Assembly: GCA_902591695.1 (NCBI GenBank)
Contig: CACJBQ010000001.1
Span: 44,129-108,128 of the forward strand
DNA: 64,000 bases
Direction of reading: 5' to 3'
Source: an uncultured Pelagibacteraceae bacterium
GTDB lineage: Bacteria > Pseudomonadota > Alphaproteobacteria > Pelagibacterales > Pelagibacteraceae
The position numbers and the translations under genes are program-made. Each line of letters opens with the position of its first letter. The stretch's first letter is position 1. Under the pieces are notes generated by a model. It saw nothing but the letters and a program-made list of their open reading frames with translations, had not been told where the DNA came from and did no database searches. Shown here in pieces: positions 42,025-51,302 of this stretch.

Positions 42025-43217
42025 TAACCTTTTACGCTCCCTGCTGTTAAACCACTAACTAAATATTTTTCAAAATAAACAAATATAAACAATACGGGCA
42101 ATGTTACTACAACTGATCCTGCCATTAAATATTGTCTTGGTGTTTCAGCATCACCACTTAGATATTGAATTGCTCTTGATAATGTAAATGAATTAGGATT
42201 ATCCAAAAACATTAAAGAAAACAAAAACTCATTCCAGGCAATCATAAATACATATAATGCAACAGAAGAAATAGCTGGAATACTTAAAGGTATTATAATT
42301 TTTGTTATGATTCCAAACCAACTTAATTTATCTAAAATTGCAGCTTCTTCTAATTCTTTTGGTATACTTTTAAAATATCCTTGCAGCATATAAATTGCTA
42401 CTGGAAGTGTTGTTGCTGTGTACACAATTAACAAACCCTCTATTGAATTACGTAAACCTAATTGACTAAATATTGTATACAACGGAATAACAAGAACGAT
42501 TGCTGGAAACATATATATTATAAGTATAGATGTAGATAAAAATGTTTTTCCAAAGAAATTTAATCTTGCAACTGCATAAGCAGCAGGTATTGCAAAAAGA
42601 AGAGTGATAATAACAGTACCGACAGAAACAATCGTACTAATTACAATGTATTTTCCAAATTTATAAGATTTAAAAATTACAAAATAAGATTTGAATAAAT
42701 CTTTTATATCTTGGCCAAAATTTATACTAAAATCTAAAGGATTCACTAACAATGCTATTTGTGTTTTAAAACTTGTTACTAACATCATGTAAAATGGAAA
42801 AAGTATTACAAATGAAAAAAATAAAATTCCAAATAAAGTTAAAAAATCAAATAAAATCACTTGAGTAGAGTGCTCTTCATTTAAACCTATAAAAGTATAT
42901 TTGCTAATTTTATTGGTAAAAAAATATAATATTAAAAATACGCCCACATTATACCAAATTGGAAATTTTTGTATTAAGTAACCATCACAAAAAACGAATA
43001 TGAAAGAAAAAATTATTGATTTATAAATTGATTTAATTCTATCACCTATTCCTAAGTGAGCTAATGATATTAAAAGACCAAATATAAAAATTATTTCAAT
43101 ATTAAAACTATTAATACTTAAACCTTGCAATGTTGCTAATATCTTCCAAATCGAAATTAAAAAAATTAAGAAAAATGCAGATATCATCGAAAATAGTATT
43201 GTGTTTTTAGTTCTCAT
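42024..43217 (-). CDS. Carbohydrate ABC transporter permease (MalG/UgpE type) with extra N-terminal helices
   Basis: 397 residues, about 120 more than usual. Residues 1-125 hold about four extra helices with no known role. The MalG-like core follows: YMMLVTSFKTQIALLVNPLD, and the EAA loop EEAAILDKLSWFGIITKIII, with the typical end SGLTAGSVKG. Works with the permease encoded just upstream (the genes overlap by 11 bases) and the ATPase at 45989. Confidence 0.88.
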   Translation of the reverse strand: MRTKNTILFSMISAFFLIFLISIWKILATLQGLSINSFNIEIIFIFGLLISLAHLGIGDRIKSIYKSIIFSFIFVFCDGYLIQKFPIWYNVGVFLILYFFTNKISKYTFIGLNEEHSTQVILFDFLTLFGILFFSFVILFPFYMMLVTSFKTQIALLVNPLDFSINFGQDIKDLFKSYFVIFKSYKFGKYIVISTIVSVGTVIITLLFAIPAAYAVARLNFFGKTFLSTSILIIYMFPAIVLVIPLYTIFSQLGLRNSIEGLLIVYTATTLPVAIYMLQGYFKSIPKELEEAAILDKLSWFGIITKIIIPLSIPAISSVALYVFMIAWNEFLFSLMFLDNPNSFTLSRAIQYLSGDAETPRQYLMAGSVVVTLPVLFIFVYFEKYLVSGLTAGSVKG

Positions 43218-44466
43218 CTACTCTTTTTCCTAAAAGTTTAAAATAAAAAAACATAAACATTAAAAGCAATACAACGATTACTATTGAAACGGCTGAGCCC
43301 ATTCCAATATCTGATATTGCAAAACCTTGTTGATAAACATTTATTGGTAAAGTTCTTGTTCCTGATGCACCTCCAGTTAATAAAAAGACGTCCTCAAATT
43401 TATTAAAATTCCATATAAATCTAATCATGAATAAAATCGAAATTACTGCAGTAATTTGGGGAAGTGTAATATTAAAAAATTTTTGAAAGGGACTGGCCCC
43501 ATCGACATCAGCTGCCTCATATAATTCTTTTGGAATAGCTTGAAGTCTTGCAAGAATAAACAAAAAGGCTAAAGGGAAATACCTCCAAATTTCAAACATT
43601 ATAACTGTTGTAAGTGCTAACCTTAATTTAAAATCAAAACCTAAAATACTAATTTCAATATATTTTTGTCCAAGAAGGTTTATTGGAGTTTCAATAATTT
43701 GATAATTTAATAATAAACTGTTTAAGGTGCCACTATTAGGGTCTAGTAAAAGTTCCCAAGTATAAGCTAAAGCAACAACTGGAGCAACATAAGGGAAAAG
43801 GAGAACACTCCTCATAAATGTTCTTCCATAAAATTTTTGATTAACCATTTGAGCAGTTAAAATTCCAAATACTATTGAGCCAACAGTTCCAAAAAATGTA
43901 TAATAAAACGTTGTTAGTAGTAAATCTATAAATTCATTTTCAAATAAAACCTTTTTAAAATTTTTAAGAGTAAAGTTAGTATTAAGTAATATATTATCAG
44001 ATTTCCCATCCAATTTTGGCTTAATTGATTTAAGATTTTTTTTGTCTATTTTTAATCCATCATTTGTTGCAAATATTACATGAAAATTTTCCCTATATTT
44101 AGCTGGCCAATTTCCAAATTCACATTTTAATTTATACTTTTCGTAAGAACATCTAGGATCTAAATTTTCAATTTCAAAATTTTTTGGAAAATTATCTTGA
44201 AACGAAACATCTCTAATTTCTTGAATTAATGAACTATTTCTTAACTTATATAATATTTTTATTTTAGTAGGTTCATCAGAAATAGATTTTACAATTTTTT
44301 TTGCTCTTGGTTCTGGAATTCGAATATCTTTTAATTCAACTTCTTTAAAACTAATCCAAATATTTGCAAAAATTGGAAATAAAATTATTGAAAAAACTAA
44401 GAGAACTGCAGGTAAAGTTAGTATGTATGCAGTTTTTTTTTCTGTATTTGCTAGAGTATCATTCAT
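43207..44466 (-). CDS. Carbohydrate ABC transporter permease (MalF/UgpA type) with a long periplasmic insertion
   Basis: 419 residues. One helix at about 14-34, then an insertion of about 130 residues without helices (about 35-165), then the MalF core with EAADVDGASPFQKFFNITLP as EAA loop near residue 318. MalF of E. coli has a similar periplasmic loop in another place. Its ATG follows directly the T-run of the hairpin at 44467-44495 with no visible Shine-Dalgarno. Confidence 0.88.
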   Translation of the reverse strand: MNDTLANTEKKTAYILTLPAVLLVFSIILFPIFANIWISFKEVELKDIRIPEPRAKKIVKSISDEPTKIKILYKLRNSSLIQEIRDVSFQDNFPKNFEIENLDPRCSYEKYKLKCEFGNWPAKYRENFHVIFATNDGLKIDKKNLKSIKPKLDGKSDNILLNTNFTLKNFKKVLFENEFIDLLLTTFYYTFFGTVGSIVFGILTAQMVNQKFYGRTFMRSVLLFPYVAPVVALAYTWELLLDPNSGTLNSLLLNYQIIETPINLLGQKYIEISILGFDFKLRLALTTVIMFEIWRYFPLAFLFILARLQAIPKELYEAADVDGASPFQKFFNITLPQITAVISILFMIRFIWNFNKFEDVFLLTGGASGTRTLPINVYQQGFAISDIGMGSAVSIVIVVLLLMFMFFYFKLLGKRVDEN

Positions 44467-44495
44467 AAAAAAAGCGGATAATTTATATTATCCGC
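44467..44495 (-). terminator. Intrinsic terminator between binding-protein and permease genes
   Basis: Stem GCGGATAAT (44474-44482) / ATTATCCGC (44487-44495), 4-base loop, with a seven-base T run on the minus strand (44473 down to 44467). The permease ATG begins at the very next base. Two symmetrical T/A runs would allow termination from either strand. Acts after the binding-protein gene, 18 bases beyond its stop. Confidence 0.82.
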
Positions 44496-44513
44496 TTTTT
44501 TATAAAATTAAAA

Positions 44514-45845
44514 TTATTTGAATTTAGCTAATGATTTGTTAATCATATCAACAGCTTCATCGACATCAATTTGATCATCAATATAAAGTCTAGTAATTCT
44601 ATTTATAAATTGAGAATTTATGACTTTTGACGCTCTTGATAGTTCACCTTCTTTAACACCCCATCTATTTGCAGTATCTAAACCAGCTACGATGTTATTA
44701 ATAACATCTGGATCATATAGATCTGACAAAGGAGCTTTTCTATCAACTCCAACAGGTAGTTTACTCCAAGCTTTTGTGAAAGCCTCAGGGTCACTTGAAT
44801 TTCCTCTTCTTACTGGAAATTTACCTTCTGGAGCTATCGATAATGTGCTTGTGTAACCTTCATCCATTGAGTACATGATAAATTGTTTAGCTTCATCTGT
44901 ATCAGCATCAGCTGTTATACCAAAATATCTAACATCTGCCCATGCAGCACCTTTCTTATTACTAGGTCCACTAAAATTAGTAATGAAACCAGTTTTAGAA
45001 GCTAGCTCAGGTGATGTTGGATCACTGTTAATTGTTGGTGGAGCTGAGTCTCTTAAACCTGCAAGTTCATCCATAATAAATGGAGACCAAATAATCATTG
45101 GAGTTTTTCCTGCAAAGTAAAGTGCTCTAGATTGTTTCCAGTACAATTCACCTGGAGGACTTGCTTTAGCAATTACTTTATAAAACTCTAATGCTTCTTT
45201 TAGTTTTTTACCTTGTTTCTTGATACCACCCTTTTTAACAATATTAACCCCATTTGCTAAAAGAACGTGTTCTAGAACCTGACTCATAAAATTTTCATCA
45301 GTTTTAGTTGCAGCAACAAAACCAAACATTCCATTTTGTTTTGATAGCTTCTCAACAGCAGCTACAATGTTTGCATAGCTTGTTGGTGGTGCTAAATCTG
45401 CATTTTCAAAAAGGTCTTTTCTATAAACAACCATCTGTGTCCATCCATCTACAGGAACAGCTGCAATCTTCGAACCTTTTTTTGCCATATTAAGTGCACC
45501 TGGTGCAAATGTATCTTTACCAAGTTCTTTCACAACATCATTATTGGCATCTACATCTAAAATTCCTGCTTCAGCCCATGGTAATACATATTGTAAAGTG
45601 TGATAGATGACGTCTGGTAAGTCACCTGCTGCCGCTGCAGCTGTAGCTCTAGTTCCCAAATCTTTTTCTTCTACTGGAATCACATCTACTTTAATACCTG
45701 TTTTAGCTTCAAAAGCTTTAGCCATTTCCTCTTGCTTAGCCATTCGGGCAGGCTGAACTTCTGTAGTCCAAAACTTTATGTCTGCGTAAACAATATTCGA
45801 AATAAAAAACGAAATTACGCAAAACAACTTTATTATATTTTTCAT
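44514..45845 (-). CDS. Carbohydrate ABC transporter periplasmic binding protein
   Basis: 443 residues with signal peptide (MKNIIKLFCVISFFISNIVYA). It belongs to the cluster-1 sugar binding protein family: IKFWTTEVQPARMAKQEEMA, then KAFEAKTGIKVDVIPVEE, and GFITNFSGPSNKKGAAW and DTDEAKQFIMYSM. Delivers a sugar or compatible solute to the permeases at 42-44.5 kb. Preceded by a 17-bp palindrome (45909-45925). Confidence 0.9.
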   Translation of the reverse strand: MKNIIKLFCVISFFISNIVYADIKFWTTEVQPARMAKQEEMAKAFEAKTGIKVDVIPVEEKDLGTRATAAAAAGDLPDVIYHTLQYVLPWAEAGILDVDANNDVVKELGKDTFAPGALNMAKKGSKIAAVPVDGWTQMVVYRKDLFENADLAPPTSYANIVAAVEKLSKQNGMFGFVAATKTDENFMSQVLEHVLLANGVNIVKKGGIKKQGKKLKEALEFYKVIAKASPPGELYWKQSRALYFAGKTPMIIWSPFIMDELAGLRDSAPPTINSDPTSPELASKTGFITNFSGPSNKKGAAWADVRYFGITADADTDEAKQFIMYSMDEGYTSTLSIAPEGKFPVRRGNSSDPEAFTKAWSKLPVGVDRKAPLSDLYDPDVINNIVAGLDTANRWGVKEGELSRASKVINSQFINRITRLYIDDQIDVDEAVDMINKSLAKFK

Positions 45846-45908
45846 TTCCCCTCCTATTTATGTTTAAAACTATATTAAAATGATTCTATTTAGCAAAGAC
45901 AAGACTGA

Positions 45909-45925
45909 CACATATCAGGTATGTG
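45909..45925. promoter_or_regulatory. Candidate operator palindrome upstream of the sugar binding-protein gene
   Basis: CACATA-TCAGG-TATGTG, a perfect 6+6 inverted repeat with five bases between, located 64 bases upstream of the start at 45845. Size and symmetry fit a LacI or GntR-like operator, but no regulator gene is next to it in the window. Confidence 0.35.
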
Positions 45926-45988
45926 ATTGATTCATGGCAATTACTCAAAAAATAGGAAAAATTTGCAATTAGTCAATTATAGGTTGTG

Positions 45989-47044
45989 TTATGATTTTAA
46001 TCTTTTCCCATTTTCATCAAAAATAAAAATGTCATTTAGATCAAAACCTATGGAACTTCCTATTTCAACATTGCTTGGAATTTTTGCACTTAATTGGTGT
46101 TCATCTTTTTTCATATATACAATTTTTTCATTACCAAGGTTTTCAATTAATTCAATTTCAGGATTAAAACTAAATTTTGTATTCTGAATTGCTTTTAAAT
46201 GTTCGGGCCTAATACCCACAAAATGTTTTGATTTTTTTAATTTTAAATTATTAAATTGAATGTCGTTACCTAACAATTGAATTGTATTTTCTGAAACAAC
46301 ATATTCCTCGTTTACTTCTAAAATATTCATTTTGGGTGTGCCTATAAATTGTGCAACAAAAATATTTGCTGGATCGTTATAAATTTCCTCAGGAGTACCA
46401 ACCTGTTCAATATTTCCCTGATTTAAAATAACTATTCGGTCTGCTAAAGTCATAGCTTCAACTTGATCATGAGTCACATAAATCATATTTGTTTTGATCT
46501 GGTTGTGTAATTTAGATATTTCAACCCTCATTTCAGCTCTTAATGCTGCATCTAAGTTAGATAAAGGTTCATCAAATAAAAATATCTTTGGATTTCTTGT
46601 AATAGCTCTTCCTATCGCCACTCTTTGTCTTTGACCTCCAGATAATTGTTTTGGTTTTCGCTCTAATAGCTCTTCAATTTTTAAAATTTTTGCAGCTTGC
46701 ATTACTTTTGTGTTGATTTCTTCCTTTGGCCTTTTTTCAATTTTTAAACCAAAAGACATATTTTCATAAACATTCATATGAGGATAAAGAGCATAAGATT
46801 GAAAAACCATTGCAGTTTGACGTTTAGAAGGATGCAGTTCATTAATTTTTTGATCATTAATAAAGATTTCACCTTCATCTATTTTTTCTAATCCAGCAAT
46901 CATTCTTAGAAGAGTTGATTTTCCACATCCAGATGGTCCAACTAATACAAGAAACTCATCTTCTTTACCTAAAAGATTAAAATCTGTGATTATTTTATTG
47001 GATCCAAATGATTTGTGTACTCCAGTAAATTTTATGTTAGCCAT
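45989..47044 (-). CDS. Carbohydrate ABC transporter ATP-binding protein (MalK/UgpC type)
   Basis: 351 residues. Walker A GPSGCGKSTLLRMIAG (about residues 37-52), signature LSGGQRQRVAIGRAI, Walker B IFLFDEPLSNLDAALRAEMR, switch YVTHDQVEAM, and a C-terminal MalK regulatory domain (about 240-351, with VGIRPEHLKAI). Read leftwards it leads into the binding protein at 45845. It could also power the ATPase-less sugar ABC set at 51-54.5 kb, as MalK-type proteins may serve several permeases. Confidence 0.92.
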   Translation of the reverse strand: MANIKFTGVHKSFGSNKIITDFNLLGKEDEFLVLVGPSGCGKSTLLRMIAGLEKIDEGEIFINDQKINELHPSKRQTAMVFQSYALYPHMNVYENMSFGLKIEKRPKEEINTKVMQAAKILKIEELLERKPKQLSGGQRQRVAIGRAITRNPKIFLFDEPLSNLDAALRAEMRVEISKLHNQIKTNMIYVTHDQVEAMTLADRIVILNQGNIEQVGTPEEIYNDPANIFVAQFIGTPKMNILEVNEEYVVSENTIQLLGNDIQFNNLKLKKSKHFVGIRPEHLKAIQNTKFSFNPEIELIENLGNEKIVYMKKDEHQLSAKIPSNVEIGSSIGFDLNDIFIFDENGKRLKS

Positions 47045-47045
47045 T

Positions 47046-48131
47046 TTATTTTTTTATACTTTCTAAAACATCAACTCCAATTTGTTTTAATATGTGGATT
47101 ATATCAATTGGAACCCAATTTTCACGAATTTTTCCTTCATCATGATGATAAAAATCCATAACTCTCATAGTAACATTTTGATTTTCAGATTTATATCCTA
47201 ACCAGTCCTCAGTTCCATATATTGCCTGAATACTATTCCATCCTGCTGTTAAAGAAAATTTTCCATCCCCTAACTCACAATAATGGCCAAGTTTCCAATA
47301 ATTTCTTTCCTTAAAAGTTTTTCTAAAAGGTAATTGGTGATTATCTACAAATCCCTCTAAAGATCTGGCAGTTCCAATACCACTTGGTCCATACCAAATC
47401 ATTTTTTCATGCCAAAAATCTTTTTGTGGATGGTTTATTAATTTTTCCTTAAGATCTTTATCAGAAGAAACCTCTAATTCAGGTTTTATATTTAAACTTC
47501 TCTGCATGATAAGTGATTGCTCTAAACTAGCTTTAGAAATTTCCATGTCTTTTTCAAAAAAATTTACACCGTCTGTGTTAATTGGATTCAACCAATTTCC
47601 TTCAGATCCTCTTGAAAGATTAATTCGATTTGATCCAGTTTGTATTAATAGATCTATTAAATCGATTAAAATATAACTTTCAATAATTTTTCCATCTTTA
47701 AGTTGATGAATTTCACAACACTTTAGATTTACCATTTTATTATTAGGTTGAATGCCCAACCAAGAATTTTTAAACACGCCTGATAATGAAGAAATAGAAC
47801 CTACTTGAATTTTATCTCTAAAAGCACCACTAATTACTATTTGCTCTCTTCTTTCAAGATCAGGAAATGAGTTAAAAAGAGGTTTCCAAAATTTTTCCTT
47901 AAAATCTCCTATTCCTACAAATTCATTTAATGGATAAAAACAATTAACATTAATATTGTGAGAGAACGCATTTTTAAGATTTTGATCAAGTTTAGAGATG
48001 CCATCATTTACTATAGAATTTAAATATTTTCTGACAACTTGTTTGTAATTATAATTTTCTTCAGGTGAGATGACTATTTTTTCCACTTTCTCTTGACCCT
48101 TAAGACCTGTATCAAATTGTTCTATTTGCAT
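47046..48131 (-). CDS. Tandem SnoaL-like (NTF2-fold) protein
   Basis: 361 residues from the ATG at 48131. An earlier ATG at 48161 would leave only 20 bases to the divergent gene, so I take the inner one. Two SnoaL/polyketide-cyclase-like halves: residues about 25-165 and 210-355, each ending with a KIxEx(W/Y) type segment (GKIIESYILIDLIDL and GKIRENWVPIDIIHIL). Fold members are cyclases, isomerases or hydrolases. The ATPase of the sugar transporter follows 1 base later, so they are co-transcribed. A similar two-domain protein is encoded at 49126. Confidence 0.7.
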   Translation of the reverse strand: MQIEQFDTGLKGQEKVEKIVISPEENYNYKQVVRKYLNSIVNDGISKLDQNLKNAFSHNINVNCFYPLNEFVGIGDFKEKFWKPLFNSFPDLERREQIVISGAFRDKIQVGSISSLSGVFKNSWLGIQPNNKMVNLKCCEIHQLKDGKIIESYILIDLIDLLIQTGSNRINLSRGSEGNWLNPINTDGVNFFEKDMEISKASLEQSLIMQRSLNIKPELEVSSDKDLKEKLINHPQKDFWHEKMIWYGPSGIGTARSLEGFVDNHQLPFRKTFKERNYWKLGHYCELGDGKFSLTAGWNSIQAIYGTEDWLGYKSENQNVTMRVMDFYHHDEGKIRENWVPIDIIHILKQIGVDVLESIKK

Positions 48132-48181
48132 ATATTTTTTGTTAGATAATTTTACTATCACAAAATATAGTTTAAAAAAAT

Positions 48182-49126
48182 ATGAATAATCGATTAGCTA
48201 AATTTGAAGATCTTGTTCCAAGTACATTGCCATTTGTTGAAGGCAAACTTGAAGGTCATAAAGAAAGAAAAAATTATTCTATTGTAGGCCCAGGTGTCGC
48301 AGAGGATAGTAAACAATTTGTTAAAATAGCAATGCCACATAGTTTTAATCTAGGTGCTGTATCTGCTATGCCTAAAAATGGTTCTGGTTTACATAGCCAT
48401 ACAACTGCAGAAGTTTTTATTATTTATTCCGGTAAATGGAAATTTTATTGGGGAGCAGAAGGTAAAGATGAAACAATATTAAGTGCTGGAGATGTTATAT
48501 CTATGCCCACAAATATGTTTAGGGCATTTGAAAATGCAGGCGATGAAGAAGGTTTAATTTTTGTAGTTTTAGGTGGAGATGATCCTGGAATAATAACTTG
48601 GGTTCCAAGAGTCTTGGAAAAAGCAAAAAAAACAGGTATGGCACTTTTAAATGATAATTCATTAATTGATTTATCTATAAATGAAATTCCAAAAGGAAAA
48701 AGTATTCTTGAACCAATTTCTGAAGAAGAAATAAAAAAATTTGATAATTACAAACTAGATCAATTAGAAAAATTCATACATAAAAGTAATGAAAATTCTA
48801 AACAAATTAACAAAATAAACAACAATGTTAATTTAATTCAAATTCTTGGAAATAAATTTGAAAATAAAAATTATTCTCCACTAATAAGTCAAGATACCGG
48901 ATTTAACCTTTCAATTTTAAAATCTAGCAAGGGGCAAATCAATAATTTAAAATTTGAAAAACCTACAATATTGTTTTCAAGAACTGGGAAGTGGGAAATT
49001 ATGATTGATGATTTTCAATGTATTTTAAATCCTAAAGATACAATCTCTATTCCAATTAATTCAAATGTTAATATAAAGATAAATGAAAATGAGGATTGTT
49101 ACTTAAATTGTGTAACACAAATCTAA
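48182..49126 (+). CDS. Bicupin protein
   Basis: 314 residues. N-terminal cupin: LHSHTTAEVFIIYSGKWKFY (about residues 64-83) with HxH and the downstream LSAGDVISMPTNMFRAFENA. The second cupin (about 220-310) has lost the His motif and is degenerate, FSRTGKWEIMIDDFQCILNP. Metal binding should be only at the first. Role unknown: a small-molecule isomerase or oxygenase, or a sensor. Ends with TAATG shared with the SnoaL gene. Confidence 0.72.
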   Translation: MNNRLAKFEDLVPSTLPFVEGKLEGHKERKNYSIVGPGVAEDSKQFVKIAMPHSFNLGAVSAMPKNGSGLHSHTTAEVFIIYSGKWKFYWGAEGKDETILSAGDVISMPTNMFRAFENAGDEEGLIFVVLGGDDPGIITWVPRVLEKAKKTGMALLNDNSLIDLSINEIPKGKSILEPISEEEIKKFDNYKLDQLEKFIHKSNENSKQINKINNNVNLIQILGNKFENKNYSPLISQDTGFNLSILKSSKGQINNLKFEKPTILFSRTGKWEIMIDDFQCILNPKDTISIPINSNVNIKINENEDCYLNCVTQI

Positions 49127-50088
49127 TGAACGGGTTTGATCCAAAATATAAAAATTTTCCTGATTACATACTTAAAATAACTAAACAAATTTGGGAAAAC
49201 AAAGATGTTAATTCTATCGCTCAATTTTACACTGATAATATTCCTGTCAGATCTCCATTTGGAGTTACTTATGGAAATAAACCTGTGATTGATGCAACTT
49301 ATGCAACATTAAAAGAATTTCCTAACAGACAGTTGCTTGGTGAAGATGTGATCTGGAATGGAAATGATGATGTGGGCTATCATTCATCTCATAGAATTTT
49401 AAGTAAAGGAACACATCTTGGTGATGGTTCGTATGGTAAACCAACGGGTAAAGACATCTACTATAGAGTAATTGCTGATTGTGCTTGCAAAAATAATCAA
49501 GTCTATGATGAATGGATTGTCCGTGATCAAGGTGCAATGGTAAGACAAATAGGATTTACACCAAAAGAATTTGCACAAATAATTATTGACAAAGAAGGTG
49601 GTGCTGACAAAGCACAAAAATTATTCAATTCAAGCTTTGAGATGAAATCAGATTATAAACAAGGTGTTGTGCCTAAAGAGTCTGCTGGAGGAAATTACTC
49701 AAAAATATTGAAAAATATCTTTAAAAATAACTATGATTTTTCTGATTATGCAAGAGCTGCAACTGTCTATTGGCCTGGAAATAAAATTGGACATGGAAGA
49801 GAGGATATTGTCAAATTTTGGAATAATTTAAAAAATACTTTTAGTGATATAAAGTTTTCAATAGAGCATGTTGGTTATTTAGAAGAACAAGATAAAAATC
49901 CAAAAGCATCTATAAGATGGTTTTTAAAAGGTAGTCATTCTAAAGATACTTTAGATTTTGGAGAAAAAACAAATAAAAATATTTTTATAATGGGGATAAA
50001 CCATGCAGAAATAATTGATGGAAATGTTATAAGAGAATGGGTTTTGTTTGATGAGGTTGCAATTTGGAAACAAATTTTAATGAAATAA
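49126..50088 (+). CDS. Tandem SnoaL-like (NTF2-fold) protein
   Basis: 320 residues from the ATG at 49126, which overlaps the upstream stop (TAATG); a longer frame from 49096 is less likely. Two SnoaL-like halves (about 10-155 and 190-318), again ending GNVIREWVLFDEVAIWKQI. The first half has VYDEWIVRDQGAMVRQIG. Related in layout to the protein at 47046, so the pair flank the bicupin and probably work on the same compound. 3 bases before the MetE-like gene. Confidence 0.72.
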   Translation: MNGFDPKYKNFPDYILKITKQIWENKDVNSIAQFYTDNIPVRSPFGVTYGNKPVIDATYATLKEFPNRQLLGEDVIWNGNDDVGYHSSHRILSKGTHLGDGSYGKPTGKDIYYRVIADCACKNNQVYDEWIVRDQGAMVRQIGFTPKEFAQIIIDKEGGADKAQKLFNSSFEMKSDYKQGVVPKESAGGNYSKILKNIFKNNYDFSDYARAATVYWPGNKIGHGREDIVKFWNNLKNTFSDIKFSIEHVGYLEEQDKNPKASIRWFLKGSHSKDTLDFGEKTNKNIFIMGINHAEIIDGNVIREWVLFDEVAIWKQILMK

Positions 50089-50091
50089 ATT

Positions 50092-51219
50092 ATGAGTAAA
50101 ATTAAAACAACACATGTGGGAAGTTTACCAAGATCAAATGAATTATCTGAACTCTTGTTTAAAAAAGATCAAAAGGAAAAAATAGATTTTAATCAATTTG
50201 ATAAGGTCGTTCAAAAAGATGTAAACAAAATCGTTAAAAAACAAATTGAGGTTGGAATTGATTACATTAGCGATGGTGAAATGTCTAAGATTAGTTATGC
50301 TACTTATGTTAAGGATAGAATTGATGGATTTTCTGGAGAGAGTGAGAGAAAAGCACCAAAAGATTTAGATGACTTTCCTTCTTTCAAAGAAAGAATTGCA
50401 AGAACAGGTGGTACACCTACTTACACAAGACCATGTTGTACAAGTGAATTAAAAATTAAAGATAAAACTTCCCTAACAAAAGATATTAATAATTTTAAAC
50501 AAGCGTTAGAAAAAAATAATCATAAAGATGGTTTCATGAACGCTGCCTCTCCTGGAGTTATTTCTGCTTTCTTGCCAAATAAATATTATAAAAATGATGA
50601 CGAATATTTAGAAAATTTATCCAATCTTATGAAAGATGAGTATGAAGAAATCACCTCGAATGGATTAAAACTTCAGTTAGATTGTCCAGATTTGGCTCTT
50701 GCTAGACATATGACTTTTAAAGATTTATCAGAAGCTGAATTTCTAATTAGAGCTGAAAAACAAATAGAATGTCTAAATAATGCTATCAATAAAATCGACA
50801 GCTCTAGAATAAGACTACATATTTGTTGGGGAAATTATGAAGGGCCTCATCTACATGATATTCCGTTAGAAAAGATAATGCCAATTGCATTGAAAGCTAA
50901 TGTTCAGACTTATCTAATTGAGTCATCTAATCCAAGACATTCTCATGAATGGCAAATTTTTGAAAATTTAAAAATTCCAAGTGACAAAATAATTGCCCCA
51001 GGAGTAATAGATTCTACAACCAATTTTGTAGAACATCCCGAAGTTGTAAAAAATAGAATTTTAACCTTTTCTAAAGTCATTAATGCTGAACAATTATTAG
51101 CAGGAACTGACTGTGGGTTTAGTACCTTTGCTGGCTTTGGCAATGTAGATGAAAATATAGTTTATAAAAAACTTGAGTCTCTCGTAAGAGGTGCGGAACT
51201 TGCGTCAAAAGTGATTTAA
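50092..51219 (+). CDS. MetE C-terminal-like zinc methyltransferase / epoxyalkane-CoM transferase family
   Basis: 375 residues, one TIM barrel. Begins IKTTHVGSLPRSNELSELL as MetE-C proteins do. The zinc ligands are in place: HxC in RLHICWGNYEG (about 242-244), Glu in LIESSNPRH, Cys in LLAGTDCGF. True MetE is about 750 residues with an N-terminal domain; this is the short branch, which includes thiol transferases and demethylases of small molecules. Co-transcribed with bicupin and SnoaL genes. A hairpin lies over its stop. Confidence 0.8.
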   Translation: MSKIKTTHVGSLPRSNELSELLFKKDQKEKIDFNQFDKVVQKDVNKIVKKQIEVGIDYISDGEMSKISYATYVKDRIDGFSGESERKAPKDLDDFPSFKERIARTGGTPTYTRPCCTSELKIKDKTSLTKDINNFKQALEKNNHKDGFMNAASPGVISAFLPNKYYKNDDEYLENLSNLMKDEYEEITSNGLKLQLDCPDLALARHMTFKDLSEAEFLIRAEKQIECLNNAINKIDSSRIRLHICWGNYEGPHLHDIPLEKIMPIALKANVQTYLIESSNPRHSHEWQIFENLKIPSDKIIAPGVIDSTTNFVEHPEVVKNRILTFSKVINAEQLLAGTDCGFSTFAGFGNVDENIVYKKLESLVRGAELASKVI

Positions 51220-51230
51220 TTATCACTTTT
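51207..51230 (+). terminator. Hairpin over the end of the MetE-like gene
   Basis: AAAAGTGAT (51207-51215) / ATCACTTTT (51222-51230), 6-base loop; the stop codon lies in the stem and loop. The T-run after it is short. Probably ends or weakens the cupin-SnoaL-MetE transcript before the binding-protein gene at 51303. Confidence 0.5.
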
Positions 51231-51302
51231 ATTCTATTTCAGGAGTAGATATAGTTTTCTAACTTAAATTATAATTTAACTAACAAAATAGAGAGAAAAC
51301 AT

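Noticed and set aside
49096-49125. Longer N terminus for the second SnoaL-type protein
   Set aside because: It lies within the bicupin coding sequence; the TAATG overlap at 49126 is the typical coupling here.
50092-51219. Full cobalamin-independent methionine synthase
   Set aside because: It lacks the N-terminal half of MetE; only the zinc C-terminal barrel is present.
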